From the NCBI GenBank assembly GCA_947175035.1, contig CAMWLG010000031.1:1-37426 (forward strand): a stretch of 37,426 nt of DNA, given 5' to 3'. Below the pieces are notes generated by a model. The model searched no databases, was not told the DNA's origin, and saw only the letters and a list, made by a program, of their open reading frames with translations. Source of the stretch: an uncultured Lachnospiraceae bacterium (GTDB taxonomy: Bacteria; Bacillota; Clostridia; Lachnospirales; Lachnospiraceae). Shown here piece after piece: positions 8,480 to 17,158 of the stretch. A program made the translations under genes and the position numbers. Numbering within the stretch: position 1 is the first letter of the stretch; each line of letters opens with the position of its first letter.

Positions 8480-8740
8480 ATGAGAAGAAACCTTAATGAA
8501 GTAATTCGGTTGAATGATAAGCAAAAAAAGCAACTTATCAGTGAAATAAAAGCATTTTATCTGGAGGTTCGCGGAGAAGAAATCGGAATGATAGAGGAAC
8601 AACAACTAATTGATTTGTTTTGTGAACATTTAGCTCCGATTGTTTATAATAAAGCATTGGATGATTCCATGCGTTGGCTAAAAGAACAGTTTGGAAATCT
8701 TGAAACTGACTATTACCTGTTATATAAAGATGTTCAGTAG
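8480..8740 (+). CDS. DUF2164 family protein
   Basis: An 86-residue soluble helical protein. IRLNDKQKKQLISEIKAF, an EIGMIEEQQLIDLF segment and IVYNKALDDSMRWL match the conserved blocks of DUF2164, a small bacterial family without known function. GGAGGAG sits 7 bases upstream of the ATG. It starts 42 bases after the HelD-like gene on the same strand and is probably in the same transcript. Its A+T-rich codon use contrasts with the G+C-rich helicase, so the two genes likely have different histories. Confidence 0.85.
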   Translation: MRRNLNEVIRLNDKQKKQLISEIKAFYLEVRGEEIGMIEEQQLIDLFCEHLAPIVYNKALDDSMRWLKEQFGNLETDYYLLYKDVQ

Positions 8741-8800
8741 ACCAATCGGCACTGGGAGAGATTCGGATTTGTCAGATGTACCTTTTTAAATGGTATATCT

Positions 8801-8834
8801 ACGCATCGTGGAATCCTATGATTCCATGATGCGT
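8801..8834. repeat. 15-bp inverted repeat (hairpin) between DUF2164 and XRE genes
   Basis: Arms ACGCATCGTGGAATC (8801-8815) and GATTCCATGATGCGT (8820-8834) pair over 15 positions with one G-T wobble, around a four-base loop. No T-run follows on either side, so it is a poor intrinsic terminator. Its position 54 bases before the XRE regulator start allows a role as an operator or RNA structure. Confidence 0.7.
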
Positions 8835-8887
8835 TGGTATACATTACGAATGGAATAGAGGATAATGAAGTCTGAAAGGAGGTTGCT

Positions 8888-9358
8888 ATGAACCAAGTGT
8901 TGACAGGTAAATTTATAGCCGATGAAAGAAAGAAAAAGGGGTATACCCAAGCTGACCTGGCAGACAAATTAGGGATAAGTAATAGGACTGTTTCTAAATG
9001 GGAAACTGGAAACGGCTTTCCTGATGTTTCATTATTACTACCATTATGTGAAGAACTTGATATTTCGGTAAATGAATTGTTATCAGGCGAAAAGCTTGGT
9101 AAGGAAGATTATGAAAAAAGAGCGGAGGAAAATATGGTGGAAATTTTTACAAATAATAAAAAAGCATCAAGAGAAGAGCGTATCATATGCACAATACTTA
9201 CGATAGGGATATTTGCAATTGCAATCACAGGCTGCGTTTTGGGAAAGTTGTTTACTTCGGCCGAAGCACTTGCAGCAATTGGAATTAGTAATTTGGTAGC
9301 GTTAATCTGCATCGTTTCTGCTTGGGTTGCTACAACGATTAGTCTTAGAAATAGATAA
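8888..9358 (+). CDS. XRE-family regulator with two C-terminal membrane segments
   Basis: A 156-residue protein. Residues 8-62 are a Cro/CI-type helix-turn-helix: ERKKKGYTQADLADKLGIS, then RTVSKWETGNGFPDVSLLLP. Two hydrophobic spans follow at about 99-119 and 127-150, leaving only a short SLRNR tail. Membrane-tethered XRE regulators of this layout are common in Clostridia; the spans may sense envelope state or hold the regulator at the membrane. The start is supported by AAAGGAGG 5 bases upstream. The target is unknown; self-regulation through the nearby inverted repeat is possible. Confidence 0.88.
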   Translation: MNQVLTGKFIADERKKKGYTQADLADKLGISNRTVSKWETGNGFPDVSLLLPLCEELDISVNELLSGEKLGKEDYEKRAEENMVEIFTNNKKASREERIICTILTIGIFAIAITGCVLGKLFTSAEALAAIGISNLVALICIVSAWVATTISLRNR

Positions 9359-9380
9359 AGTTGTTTGGCTTTCCTTCTGC

Positions 9381-10691
9381 TCACTCCAGAGAAAGAAAGC
9401 CTTTGACCGCTTCTGAAACATCAGCCCCGTCTCCGATCTTCGCAAGCATCTGCCACCATGCGGTACGCGCCTGAGACCATTCGGGTGTGATCTGATAATA
9501 GTCGCCCATGTACGGCATAAAAATGCTGTACTCCGTCATCAGCTTGTCATTTTCATATAAATTGTCCATATCCCGCACCGGCCAATAGGAAGAAGCCCTT
9601 ACCGCCCGGGTGTAGGGAACATCATTTTCTGTCATGTATTGGATAAATGTTTTAGCTGCCGCGATCCGTTCCTGCTCACCGGTGTCAAAAACCCCCAAGC
9701 CCCAGATACCACCCTGCAGCTCCGGTGTATCCTGATCTGTTGGGAAAGCCATCGGAAAAACTTCAAAATCCAGTTCCGGGTGATTGATAGTCTGCTGTAC
9801 TTCCATAGATCCGTTCCAACAGAAACACATGGCAGTTTCTTTTCTGCAGAACAGATCGATCGCATCTGCGGAGGAAAACGAAGACTCAAAGACAATACCT
9901 TCCAAATCATAAAGAAGCTGCAAAGCTTTTATGTTTTTTTCGCTGTCCACCGTATAATAGGTATGTGCCTTATCCGTAAAAGTGCCGCCATACAGATTGT
10001 TCACCAGAGCGCGTGTCCCTTGGTCGCCGCTTTGATTTTTGCAGTATATGATGCCCGCACTTATCTTCTGCTCCTGAGCAGAGGATTTTATCAAATCCGC
10101 ATAATCGTTCAGAGCCTGTACCGCTTTGATAAAATCCTCTGTCGTCCACGTGTGTCTCTCTTCATCTATGTACTGAAGGGCGCCGGCCTCTTTAAACATA
10201 TCATAATTGATCGCCATGCAGTGTGCCGACATACAGATGGGAAACACATAGTACTCTCCATTTCCGTGGTGGCAGGCTTCTCTGATATTATCATATATCT
10301 CATCAGCCGTATTGGACTCCCAAAGATCGGACAGATCAACCATCCAGCCCTTTTCTCCCCAATTTGCCACAAGGCGTTCAGGACCTTCCATGACCAGATC
10401 TGGAAGCGTTCCGTCTGCCGCCGCCTGATTGATTTTTTCATCTCCGCTATCATAAGTTAGGTATTCCACCGAAACATGAATGCCGGGATTCTTCTTATGA
10501 AAATCCGTCAGCATACTGGCTACTGCCGTGGGATTTCCCCAGTTTCCTATCGGAAAAGTCCACAAGGTCAGTTCTATGGTTTCGACACTGCCGCTCCCGT
10601 TTTCCAACTCCATATCCAAGGTTTTTCCGCCACAAGAGGATAAGAGCACTGCCAAGAGCAGAATGCTTATCAACACACATCTTTTTTTCAT
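9381..10691 (-). CDS. Sugar-type extracellular solute-binding lipoprotein (family 1)
   Basis: A 436-residue secreted lipoprotein. The start at 10691 gives MKKRCVLISILLLAVLLSSC, a type II signal peptide with lipobox LSSC and lipidation at Cys20; an upstream start would put 33 odd residues before the signal. The mature part has features of carbohydrate-binding ABC proteins: LTLWTFPIGNWGNP, LPDLVMEGPERL, a conserved Trp-rich region (FCWNGSMEVQQ) and GGIWGLGVF. No ABC permease or ATPase gene is next to it. It lies 31 bases downstream of a membrane hybrid kinase gene in the same direction, so it may present a ligand to that kinase instead of feeding a transporter. That role is inference. Confidence 0.88.
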   Translation of the reverse strand: MKKRCVLISILLLAVLLSSCGGKTLDMELENGSGSVETIELTLWTFPIGNWGNPTAVASMLTDFHKKNPGIHVSVEYLTYDSGDEKINQAAADGTLPDLVMEGPERLVANWGEKGWMVDLSDLWESNTADEIYDNIREACHHGNGEYYVFPICMSAHCMAINYDMFKEAGALQYIDEERHTWTTEDFIKAVQALNDYADLIKSSAQEQKISAGIIYCKNQSGDQGTRALVNNLYGGTFTDKAHTYYTVDSEKNIKALQLLYDLEGIVFESSFSSADAIDLFCRKETAMCFCWNGSMEVQQTINHPELDFEVFPMAFPTDQDTPELQGGIWGLGVFDTGEQERIAAAKTFIQYMTENDVPYTRAVRASSYWPVRDMDNLYENDKLMTEYSIFMPYMGDYYQITPEWSQARTAWWQMLAKIGDGADVSEAVKGFLSLE

Positions 10692-10722
10692 AAAAAAACT
10701 TACCTTTCCATTCCTATTGACT

Positions 10723-13284
10723 TTAATGAAGGTATTGACTGAGCAGGGACAACACTTTCTGCGGCTCCAAAGGTTTCGCCGTGTGGGCATTCATCCCACA
10801 GTCAAGACATTTTTGAACAACATCATCAAAGACATCCGCACTGACTGCAATAATGGGGATGGTCTGCGCATCTTCCCTCTCCAGCTTTCGTATCGCTTCT
10901 GCCGCTTCAAAGCCTGTCATCACAGGCATCCGAAGATCCATTAGGATGGCATCATACCATCCCAGAGCAGACTGTTCAAACTGTTCCACACAAAGCTGCC
11001 CGTTTTCCGCCCACTTCACTTCCAGTCCAAATCCGGAAAGAACTGCCTGCGCAATCTCCCAATTCAACTCGTTATCTTCTGCTATGAGGATACGTCTGCC
11101 TTTTAAATCAATTTCAACTTCTTCTTTCTGCTGCTGCGCCTCTGCTTCTATCAATTGACGCAGTCCATAATAAAGGCTGGAACGGAACAAGGGTTTTGAA
11201 ATAAAACCACCGATATTGGCTTTTTCCATTTTTATCTCCAATTCGTCCCATTCGCCGTTAGTGATAATTATGATAGGCAGATCCTTTCCAAAACGATTGG
11301 ACAATTCTTCTGCGGTCTTGACCCAATCCTGCCCCTGTACATCCCAATCCATGAGAACCAAGTGATAGCTCTCTTTTTGGTTGCAGCGCTCCTCTATCAT
11401 ACGAAAAGCCTGCTGCATATCCCCCGCTGTCTCCGCCTTAAGCCCGATGGATTCCAATGAGGAGACAGCGAGCTCTCCTGCTGTTTGATCATCATCGATC
11501 ACCAGAATGTTCCGCTTCGGCAGCTGTAGTTTCTTCTCCTCCCGTGCAGTTTTTTCCATATCCAAAGTAATATGAAAATGACTTCCTTTTCCCTGCTCGC
11601 TTTCTACAGTGATGTCACCGCCCATTGCATCCACAATATACTTGGTAATGGTCAGCCCCATTCCGGCTCCGTCCGTTTTATCCACGCGGGCGTTATCTTC
11701 TCTGGCAAACGCATCAAATATTTTATCCTGAAACTCTTTGGACATACCTATGCCATTATCCCTAATATGCAAATGGGAACGGATATACCCATCTCCCATC
11801 GGAGAAGCCTCTTCATACAAATCCGCCGAAATGTAACCACCCTCCGGAGTAAACTTCACTGCATTTCCGATAATATTCAAAAGGATCTGGCTTAAACGAA
11901 CTCTGTCCGAGCATACATTTTCATGATAGATATCATGTAAATAAATATTGAACTGCTGCTTTTTCTCCTGAACCATCGGCTGGATGACCGTTTCCACATT
12001 CTGCATAATATCGCGCAAGCAAAGCGGCTCCATATTTAATGTAAGCCTCCCTGTCTCAATTTTGGACATATCGAGCATATCGTTGATCAGGCCCAGCAGA
12101 TGTCGGCTGGATATATGTATCTTCCTCAAACAGGAACGCACCCTGGGCGGATTATCCAGACTGCTGATGGCAACAGACGTCATTCCCATAATGCCATTCA
12201 TTGGAGTACGAATATCATGACTCATGTTGGAGAGGAATTCACTTTTCACCCTGTTAGAGCGCTCCGCCAAAAGCATTGCCTGTTCCGCTGTTTTCCTAGC
12301 TTCCTCCAATGCCCGCATATGCAGCTTTGTCAAACGGTAATATTCAAAAAAGACAAAAAGCAGTGCACAGATGATCAGGCTGCCACCGCCAATGGAAACA
12401 TAAGACCATTTTCTCTGGAGCTTATTTACTGTCTCATTCAACGTATTATGAGAAAGTTTCAAAATAAAATGCCACTCTGAATTCGGAAGACTGGTGCAAT
12501 AGACATTCCATAATTCACCGTCGATCAGAGCTTCGCTGGTGTAATCCCTGCCGGCTTCCAACGCACTGCGAAATTCTTCCGCATACTGAGCCGGTTCTTT
12601 TCCATTACAGGTTTCATAAAGATTGTTGATCCGGTCAAAATAATTTTCTTCTTTTATGTAATGATTGTTCAAAACGTAGCTGCCATCCGTGCGGATGATA
12701 GCATATTCCGTGACATTGCTTTGCAGATTGGTTTCCAACGTATCACTGAGATAGCTGCTGGGCAGTCCCGCAACCAACGCTATGCTCTTATTTCCGTCAC
12801 TCATGGGATACACGGCTGGTACACCCATCAAAACCACCGGTGTTCCCGCAGCATCCTTTCCCGCACAGACATTGTATTTACCTCCCTGAACGGACCGATG
12901 CAGATCCTCTGGCACATCCGCCGTCACCTGGGAACCGTAAAGCATATGAAAGGTTCCATCTTCCGTATAAAGAGCCAGATATTCAAAGCCCACGGAACGC
13001 GCATTATAGTTCAACGCCACCTCCATGGCGCTCTCTGTCGTAACACGCCCGGGCGGAACAGCGTCTACCAGCGATTCTACCTGAGACAGGCGGAGCTCAA
13101 TGGTCGTTCCAAAATGAGCGGTTACTTGTTCGCTGATTCCTGACATATAAAAAACACCCAACTGTCTGATGGCATCCTCCCCCATACGATTCACCCAGAC
13201 TGCCTGAACGATAAATATGCATATACAGAAAAACGATACCAGAACAAGGCTTATGTTCAGAAAACGTGTTTTCCTTTTTTCCAT
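10723..13284 (-). CDS. Membrane hybrid sensor histidine kinase, Cache-type sensor with two receiver domains
   Basis: An 853-residue protein. One membrane span lies at residues 10-30. An extracellular region of about 260 residues, probably a double Cache domain, follows, then a second span at 296-315. The HisKA domain has the phospho-accepting His356 in NMSHDIRTPMNGI. The ATPase domain shows N-box Asn470/Asn474, DNGIGM (509-514) and GAGMGL (539-544). Receiver 1 has Asp597-599, Asp646, Thr675 and Lys697. Receiver 2 has Glu736/Asp737, Asp783 in LMDLRMP, and Lys837. There is no C-terminal HPt, so a separate HPt protein is expected to complete a relay; an orphan HPt gene exists at 23865-24215. It forms an operon with the solute-binding lipoprotein gene downstream. 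Sensing an extracellular sugar or small molecule is inferred. Confidence 0.93.
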   Translation of the reverse strand: MEKRKTRFLNISLVLVSFFCICIFIVQAVWVNRMGEDAIRQLGVFYMSGISEQVTAHFGTTIELRLSQVESLVDAVPPGRVTTESAMEVALNYNARSVGFEYLALYTEDGTFHMLYGSQVTADVPEDLHRSVQGGKYNVCAGKDAAGTPVVLMGVPAVYPMSDGNKSIALVAGLPSSYLSDTLETNLQSNVTEYAIIRTDGSYVLNNHYIKEENYFDRINNLYETCNGKEPAQYAEEFRSALEAGRDYTSEALIDGELWNVYCTSLPNSEWHFILKLSHNTLNETVNKLQRKWSYVSIGGGSLIICALLFVFFEYYRLTKLHMRALEEARKTAEQAMLLAERSNRVKSEFLSNMSHDIRTPMNGIMGMTSVAISSLDNPPRVRSCLRKIHISSRHLLGLINDMLDMSKIETGRLTLNMEPLCLRDIMQNVETVIQPMVQEKKQQFNIYLHDIYHENVCSDRVRLSQILLNIIGNAVKFTPEGGYISADLYEEASPMGDGYIRSHLHIRDNGIGMSKEFQDKIFDAFAREDNARVDKTDGAGMGLTITKYIVDAMGGDITVESEQGKGSHFHITLDMEKTAREEKKLQLPKRNILVIDDDQTAGELAVSSLESIGLKAETAGDMQQAFRMIEERCNQKESYHLVLMDWDVQGQDWVKTAEELSNRFGKDLPIIIITNGEWDELEIKMEKANIGGFISKPLFRSSLYYGLRQLIEAEAQQQKEEVEIDLKGRRILIAEDNELNWEIAQAVLSGFGLEVKWAENGQLCVEQFEQSALGWYDAILMDLRMPVMTGFEAAEAIRKLEREDAQTIPIIAVSADVFDDVVQKCLDCGMNAHTAKPLEPQKVLSLLSQYLH

Positions 13285-13357
13285 GGTCTCTATCTCCCAA
13301 ATGTAATCACAAAATTATAGTCTATCAAATTAATCAAAAATCCCCATGATAATACTT

Positions 13358-13386
13358 ATTATAAAGCTCATTGGACAAAATTTCAA
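13358..13386 (-). promoter_or_regulatory. Sigma-A promoter of the hybrid kinase/lipoprotein operon
   Basis: Minus-strand TTGAAA (13386-13381), a 17-base spacer, then TATAAT (13363-13358). The leader before the kinase ATG would be about 65 bases. It shares the 222-base intergenic region with a divergent promoter for the carbamoyltransferase gene. Confidence 0.6.
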
Positions 13387-13432
13387 TTTTTTAGGCAAAA
13401 TTTCGTACATTTTCCCATGTTCCAAATAATCT

Positions 13433-13460
13433 TTTACCTTGAGATTGATTGTGATATACT
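13433..13460 (+). promoter_or_regulatory. Candidate promoter of the carbamoyltransferase gene
   Basis: TTTACC (13433-13438), a 16-base spacer and TATACT (13455-13460) lie about 46 bases before the TTG start. The -10 is good and the -35 is weak. Confidence 0.45.
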
Positions 13461-13506
13461 TAAAGCTGATAAGATTTAAATGAATGTAAAGAGCGGAGGT
13501 GCTTGA

Positions 13507-14352
13507 TTGAGAAATTTTGTTGACTTACTCAGCTTTAATAAAGAGGATATTTTTGAAATTTTTCATATAGCGGATAAAATTCAAGAAGGGGAATTTCAGA
13601 ACTTTCTTAATGGAAAAACCATTGTACTATTTTTTCCCAATACAAGCATAAGAACCCGTGTAACATTCGAAAAAGGAATACATCTGCTTGGCGGGCAGCC
13701 AATATTGTTTTCACCGGAAACTCTGGACAAAAAAGAAAAATTGGAAGATGTATGCGGATATTTGAATAATTGGGCTGAAGCTTTAATCGTAAGGCATAGA
13801 AGTATGGATGTGATTCGGCAGCTCGCGCAATACTCTGATGTTCCGATCATCAATGCAATGACAGATATTAACCATCCTTGTGAAATAATTTCAGATATGT
13901 ATTCACTGTCTAAAATCAGAACCGATTTTACAAAGGACAAATACCTTTTCTGCGGTAAATCCGGAAATATTGGTCTTTCATGGAAAGAGGCTGCGGATGT
14001 TTTAGGATTTGAATTGTCACAATGCTGTCCAAAAGGTTATGAAATGGAAGGAGTGCAAGCATTTAGGGATATCAAAGAAGCTGTGAAAGGCAAAGATGTT
14101 ATATGTACAGACTCATTGCCGTCAGACATACTAGGAGATTTTGAGCACTATCAGATTACAAAAGAAATTATGGATATGGCAAATGAAAATGCCATTTTAA
14201 ACCCCTGTCCGCCATTCTATCGTGGCGAGGAGGTGTCCGAAGATGTAATTGATTCGGATTACTTTGTCGGCTATCAGTTTAAGAAACATTTGTTAGAGGT
14301 ACAACAGGCTATTGTGATTTATTGCTTAATGAATGAGGGGTCTGTCACATGA
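13507..14352 (+). CDS. Aspartate/ornithine carbamoyltransferase-family protein
   Basis: A 281-residue protein of the carbamoyltransferase superfamily, slightly shorter than typical ornithine carbamoyltransferases (about 305-335). The carbamoyl-phosphate site is present as SIRTR (47-51) in place of STRTR, with VRH at 96-98 and HPCE (123-126) in place of HPTQ/HPCQ. In the second domain the usual HCLP motif is replaced by NPCPPFYRGEE (232-242). It would move a carbamoyl group from carbamoyl phosphate to an amine substrate that cannot be named; ornithine is uncertain because the substrate motifs differ. The start is a TTG with GGAGG seven bases upstream (13495-13499). No arginine genes are adjacent, but carB lies about 6 kb away. 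Confidence 0.85.
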   Translation: MRNFVDLLSFNKEDIFEIFHIADKIQEGEFQNFLNGKTIVLFFPNTSIRTRVTFEKGIHLLGGQPILFSPETLDKKEKLEDVCGYLNNWAEALIVRHRSMDVIRQLAQYSDVPIINAMTDINHPCEIISDMYSLSKIRTDFTKDKYLFCGKSGNIGLSWKEAADVLGFELSQCCPKGYEMEGVQAFRDIKEAVKGKDVICTDSLPSDILGDFEHYQITKEIMDMANENAILNPCPPFYRGEEVSEDVIDSDYFVGYQFKKHLLEVQQAIVIYCLMNEGSVT

Positions 14353-14550
14353 GACCATTTTAAGCCCTTATTCTCAAAATTTTCCACCTGAAAAGCAAAT
14401 ATTTTATATACTTTTCCCTTTACAATTTAACATTTTTTAATTTTATAATAATATCACATATTTTCAAATATTTTATATCTAAAAATACGCAAATTATATA
14501 ACTATATTGCCAATTCAAACATGGCAGCCCCGTGATAAACGAAGGATTAA

Positions 14551-14587
14551 GGAAAACAAAAAGGGAACACCATATGTGGTGATCCCT
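14551..14587 (-). terminator. Rho-independent terminator of the Rpn-type nuclease gene
   Basis: On the minus strand AGGGA-T-CACCA (14587-14577) pairs with TGGTG-T-TCCCT (14572-14562) around a four-base loop, and a T-rich tail (TTTTTGTTTT) follows. It lies 20 bases after the stop at 14607. The remaining AT-rich DNA between 14353 and 14550 shows no gene. Confidence 0.85.
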
Positions 14588-14606
14588 CGCATATACACTC
14601 ATATTA

Positions 14607-15479
14607 TTACTGTCCAATATTCTTCTCAAATTCCTGCAAGTCAGTTGCATCCATTGCCATATCAAACCATACATCCAAGGTATCAAGGTTCCGCTCCGCC
14701 AGAATCCGCTCTTGCATAGCTTGTGGGACATCACCCAATCTGTTTAACAGTCGAAGTATCCCTCCCGCCTTTCCTTCTGCTCTGCCCTCATTTCTGACGA
14801 ACTCGTCCTCAGCACGACGATCCATTTTTGCCTTCATATAGGACTCGTATGTCTCCCTCACTATCCTGCCCAGACTCATCCTTCTCACAACCTCCACCGC
14901 CTCTGCGACCCCTGCGTTCTTTGTCCTGATCATATCCAATCCCTCCATCGTTTCCGTGTTGAAAAGCTGTATCCAGTCATTCATCGCGTCCCCGTCCCGC
15001 AACGGCTTGTTCAGTTCCACGATATGTAATTCAAACAAATCCGTCAGTTCCCTGCCGAACCTGTCCCGCAGGGAATACGCCGTGTGGTACTCATCCCCTT
15101 CGACCAGCCGGAATCCAAGTATACTGATGCAGATACATTTCTTTAGCTGTTGGTAATCCTGCCCGACCCGCAGGTTGTCCGTGTACATCTTTGCGAGATA
15201 GAACAGTTTGCGCTTCATCCAGTCCCCTTGGTTGCGCACCTGCAATTCAACGTCAACCTTGGTTCCATTCCACAACACCATGGCTGCGTCCAAGATTCCC
15301 TGCTTCTGCCACCAGAATAATTTTCTTAAGAATGGAGACACCAATCTGACCTCCTTGATCGTCTCCAACGGAATGCCCGTTACATCGCTGATAAGCTGCT
15401 TCCTGATGCTTTCATAAGACATCACTTCCCTGAAAACACTGTCGTGTTTTAACGAAACAATATTCATTTGTCCTCCCAT
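14607..15479 (-). CDS. Rpn-family / PD-(D/E)XK nuclease-transposase-like protein
   Basis: A 290-residue protein of the recombination-promoting nuclease (Rpn, 'PD-(D/E)XK nuclease family transposase') type. The nuclease core is visible: Asp64 in GILDAAMVL, then VDVELQ with Glu78 and Gln80, and the helix KRKLFYLAKMY. The C-terminal part is helical and Arg/Glu-rich (RNEGRAEGKAGGILRLL), as is common in the family. Rpn proteins are DNA endonucleases linked to recA-independent recombination and, in some cases, defence. No inverted repeats typical of an IS flank it. Two starts are possible: 15479 (GGAGG 12 bases upstream) and 15467 (GGAGG 4 bases upstream). It is divergent from the SPFH operon. Confidence 0.85.
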   Translation of the reverse strand: MGGQMNIVSLKHDSVFREVMSYESIRKQLISDVTGIPLETIKEVRLVSPFLRKLFWWQKQGILDAAMVLWNGTKVDVELQVRNQGDWMKRKLFYLAKMYTDNLRVGQDYQQLKKCICISILGFRLVEGDEYHTAYSLRDRFGRELTDLFELHIVELNKPLRDGDAMNDWIQLFNTETMEGLDMIRTKNAGVAEAVEVVRRMSLGRIVRETYESYMKAKMDRRAEDEFVRNEGRAEGKAGGILRLLNRLGDVPQAMQERILAERNLDTLDVWFDMAMDATDLQEFEKNIGQ

Positions 15480-15619
15480 TCCGCAGGAGAACCTCCATCT
15501 GTGAAAAATCTCCTGCCTTTAAATTGTTATAATGGATTAAAAGCATAGATTTTCCAGAAATGGCTTAAAAGAAATATAGAAACCTTTGTATGTTCAAGAA
15601 ATTGTTATGCTTTACGTTG

Positions 15620-15647
15620 ATTGTAACACATTGGCGGAAATTGTCAA
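15620..15647 (-). promoter_or_regulatory. Sigma-A promoter of the Rpn-type nuclease gene
   Basis: Minus-strand TTGACA (15647-15642), a 16-base spacer and TACAAT (15625-15620). The leader to the start at 15479 would be about 130 bases. Confidence 0.6.
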
Positions 15648-15700
15648 TCAAAAAACTTTCAAATATATGTATTTTTCCTCACATTACCAATAGCTCATTA

Positions 15701-15730
15701 TTGACAGGTATAGATAGTTACTGATAAAAT
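15701..15730 (+). promoter_or_regulatory. Sigma-A promoter of the SPFH/zinc-ribbon operon
   Basis: TTGACA (15701-15706), an 18-base spacer and TAAAAT (15725-15730) preceded by TGA, an extended -10. Transcription would begin about 55 bases before the chosen ATG at 15793. Confidence 0.7.
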
Positions 15731-15792
15731 ATTATTATGTCGATTTTTGGCACATAATGTCATTAAACATACAAAATAAGGAGGCAAAAGAG

Positions 15793-17145
15793 ATGGGCTT
15801 GTTTCAGAGTGATAACCCCAAAGAGAAACAACATCAAGGTGTTTTGGGGGCATTCTCAGTCGATGTCATCAAATGGGAACCGGAAACAGATCAGGAGGCC
15901 GCTATCATCGTACATAAGTTCCAGTATGAGGATTTCCCAAATGGTTCCTATCTGATTGTCGCGCCGTCACAGATGGCAATTTTTACAAATAATATGGCAG
16001 CGGGCAGTTCGACAGACGCAGACGGAGCAGGCCAGTCGCAAGTGTCTATTTTTACCGGTCCGTGCAAGATCAAATTGGAAACGGGGGACAGCAGGTTTGC
16101 ACCGTTTAGAAATGTCGGGCACGCGCTGACCGGTGGTGAGTCGGCATTTCACAGCACGGTTTACTTTGTGAATACCACCTATATGAACGAGTTGTCATGG
16201 GGAACTCACGATCCGATTCTGCTCCAGGATCCGGAGGAGGAAGTGAATATCCATGTGCGGGCGAATGGTCTGTTTGGCGTGCACATAGACCAGACGGATG
16301 CTGGCACAGCTGCGGTGCAGGCAAGGAAGTTTTTGCAGAAGGTCGTGGGAACCCGGGCGGATTACGAGAGAAAAGAACTGCTCCAATTTATGCGGGCCAA
16401 GATTCTTGAGTATGTGCCCAATCTTTTGTCTCAAAACATGGTGGAAAAACAGATTGGGATATTGAAGATTAACTCTCATCTGTCAGAGTTTTCCCAAATC
16501 ATATATGAAAAACTGATTGAGCACTTTGACGAATTCGGACTGACACTGGATAATTTCTCTTTTCACAGCATCAATGTTCCGGATGAGGATCTGCGCGAAA
16601 TCAATGAAATGAAGATTCAGAGAAAGCGTGACCGCCTTGAGGCAGAAGGTCATGCTGCCAAGATGGATATTGAATCTGAGGCTTTGGCCCGCAAGCGTGC
16701 CAGAGAAGGCTATACCTATCAGCAGGAACAGGCTTTCGGCGTGATGGGTACGGCTGCGGCAAACGAAGGAACCTCGTCGAACTTCCTTGGCGCAGGCATG
16801 GGACTGGGCATGGGAGTCGGCATGGGCGGAGCGTTAGGTGCAGGCATGGGAACGCTGGCACAGGAGACGATAGGGAACGTTTCTGCTGCGGCGCCTTCCC
16901 AGACAGAAGCAAAAACTATCTGTCCGTCCTGCAAAGCGACCAATCCCGCCGGAGCTAAATTCTGTTTGAACTGCGGCGAAAAGATGGTTGAAGAGCTAAA
17001 ATGTCCGGATTGTGGTGCTACTTTGGTAAAGGGCGCCAAGTTCTGCATGAACTGTGGTAAAAAGTTGGTAAGCGTATGCCCGAACTGCGGAGCGGAACTG
17101 GTTCCCGGGGCAAAGTTCTGTTTAGAGTGCGGAACGAAAGTGTAA
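15793..17145 (+). CDS. SPFH-domain protein with three C-terminal zinc ribbons (YdjI-like)
   Basis: A 450-residue cytoplasmic protein, first gene of a five-gene operon. The start at 15793 is preceded by GGAGG at 8 bases; an upstream ATG at 15757 has none. Residues 20-300 match the SPFH/virion-core-like family that includes B. subtilis YdjI: IKWEPETDQEAAIIVHKFQY, a TVYFVNTTYMNELSWGT strand, then a helical RKRDRLEAEGHAAKMDIESE stalk. A Gly/Met-rich flexible stretch (about 332-354) links to three CxxC-x10-CxxC zinc ribbons with cysteines at 377/380/391/394, 404/407/418/421 and 429/432/443/446. SPFH proteins oligomerise on membranes as scaffolds. YdjI belongs to the PspA membrane-stress locus, so a scaffold role is inferred for this protein. 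Confidence 0.9.
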   Translation: MGLFQSDNPKEKQHQGVLGAFSVDVIKWEPETDQEAAIIVHKFQYEDFPNGSYLIVAPSQMAIFTNNMAAGSSTDADGAGQSQVSIFTGPCKIKLETGDSRFAPFRNVGHALTGGESAFHSTVYFVNTTYMNELSWGTHDPILLQDPEEEVNIHVRANGLFGVHIDQTDAGTAAVQARKFLQKVVGTRADYERKELLQFMRAKILEYVPNLLSQNMVEKQIGILKINSHLSEFSQIIYEKLIEHFDEFGLTLDNFSFHSINVPDEDLREINEMKIQRKRDRLEAEGHAAKMDIESEALARKRAREGYTYQQEQAFGVMGTAAANEGTSSNFLGAGMGLGMGVGMGGALGAGMGTLAQETIGNVSAAAPSQTEAKTICPSCKATNPAGAKFCLNCGEKMVEELKCPDCGATLVKGAKFCMNCGKKLVSVCPNCGAELVPGAKFCLECGTKV

Positions 17146-17158
17146 AGGAGACTGTGAG

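Larger units (their letters stand above)
15480..15792. other. Divergent intergenic region between Rpn-type nuclease and SPFH operon
   Basis: This stretch of about 310 bases has no gene that I can support. It holds one promoter facing each way: a minus-strand promoter at 15620-15647 and a plus-strand promoter at 15701-15730, plus the GGAGG for the first operon gene at 15780-15784. The two leaders are about 130 and 55 bases long. No riboswitch-like conserved element was recognised. Confidence 0.6.

Noticed and set aside
9367..9402. Imperfect hairpin GGCTTTC/GAAAGCC between the XRE and lipoprotein genes as a terminator
   Set aside because: It overlaps the coding end of the lipoprotein gene and has mismatches and no T-run; too weak to list.
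14607..15479. Rpn-type gene as an intact insertion sequence
   Set aside because: No terminal inverted repeats or target duplications were seen, and it has its own promoter and terminator like an ordinary gene.
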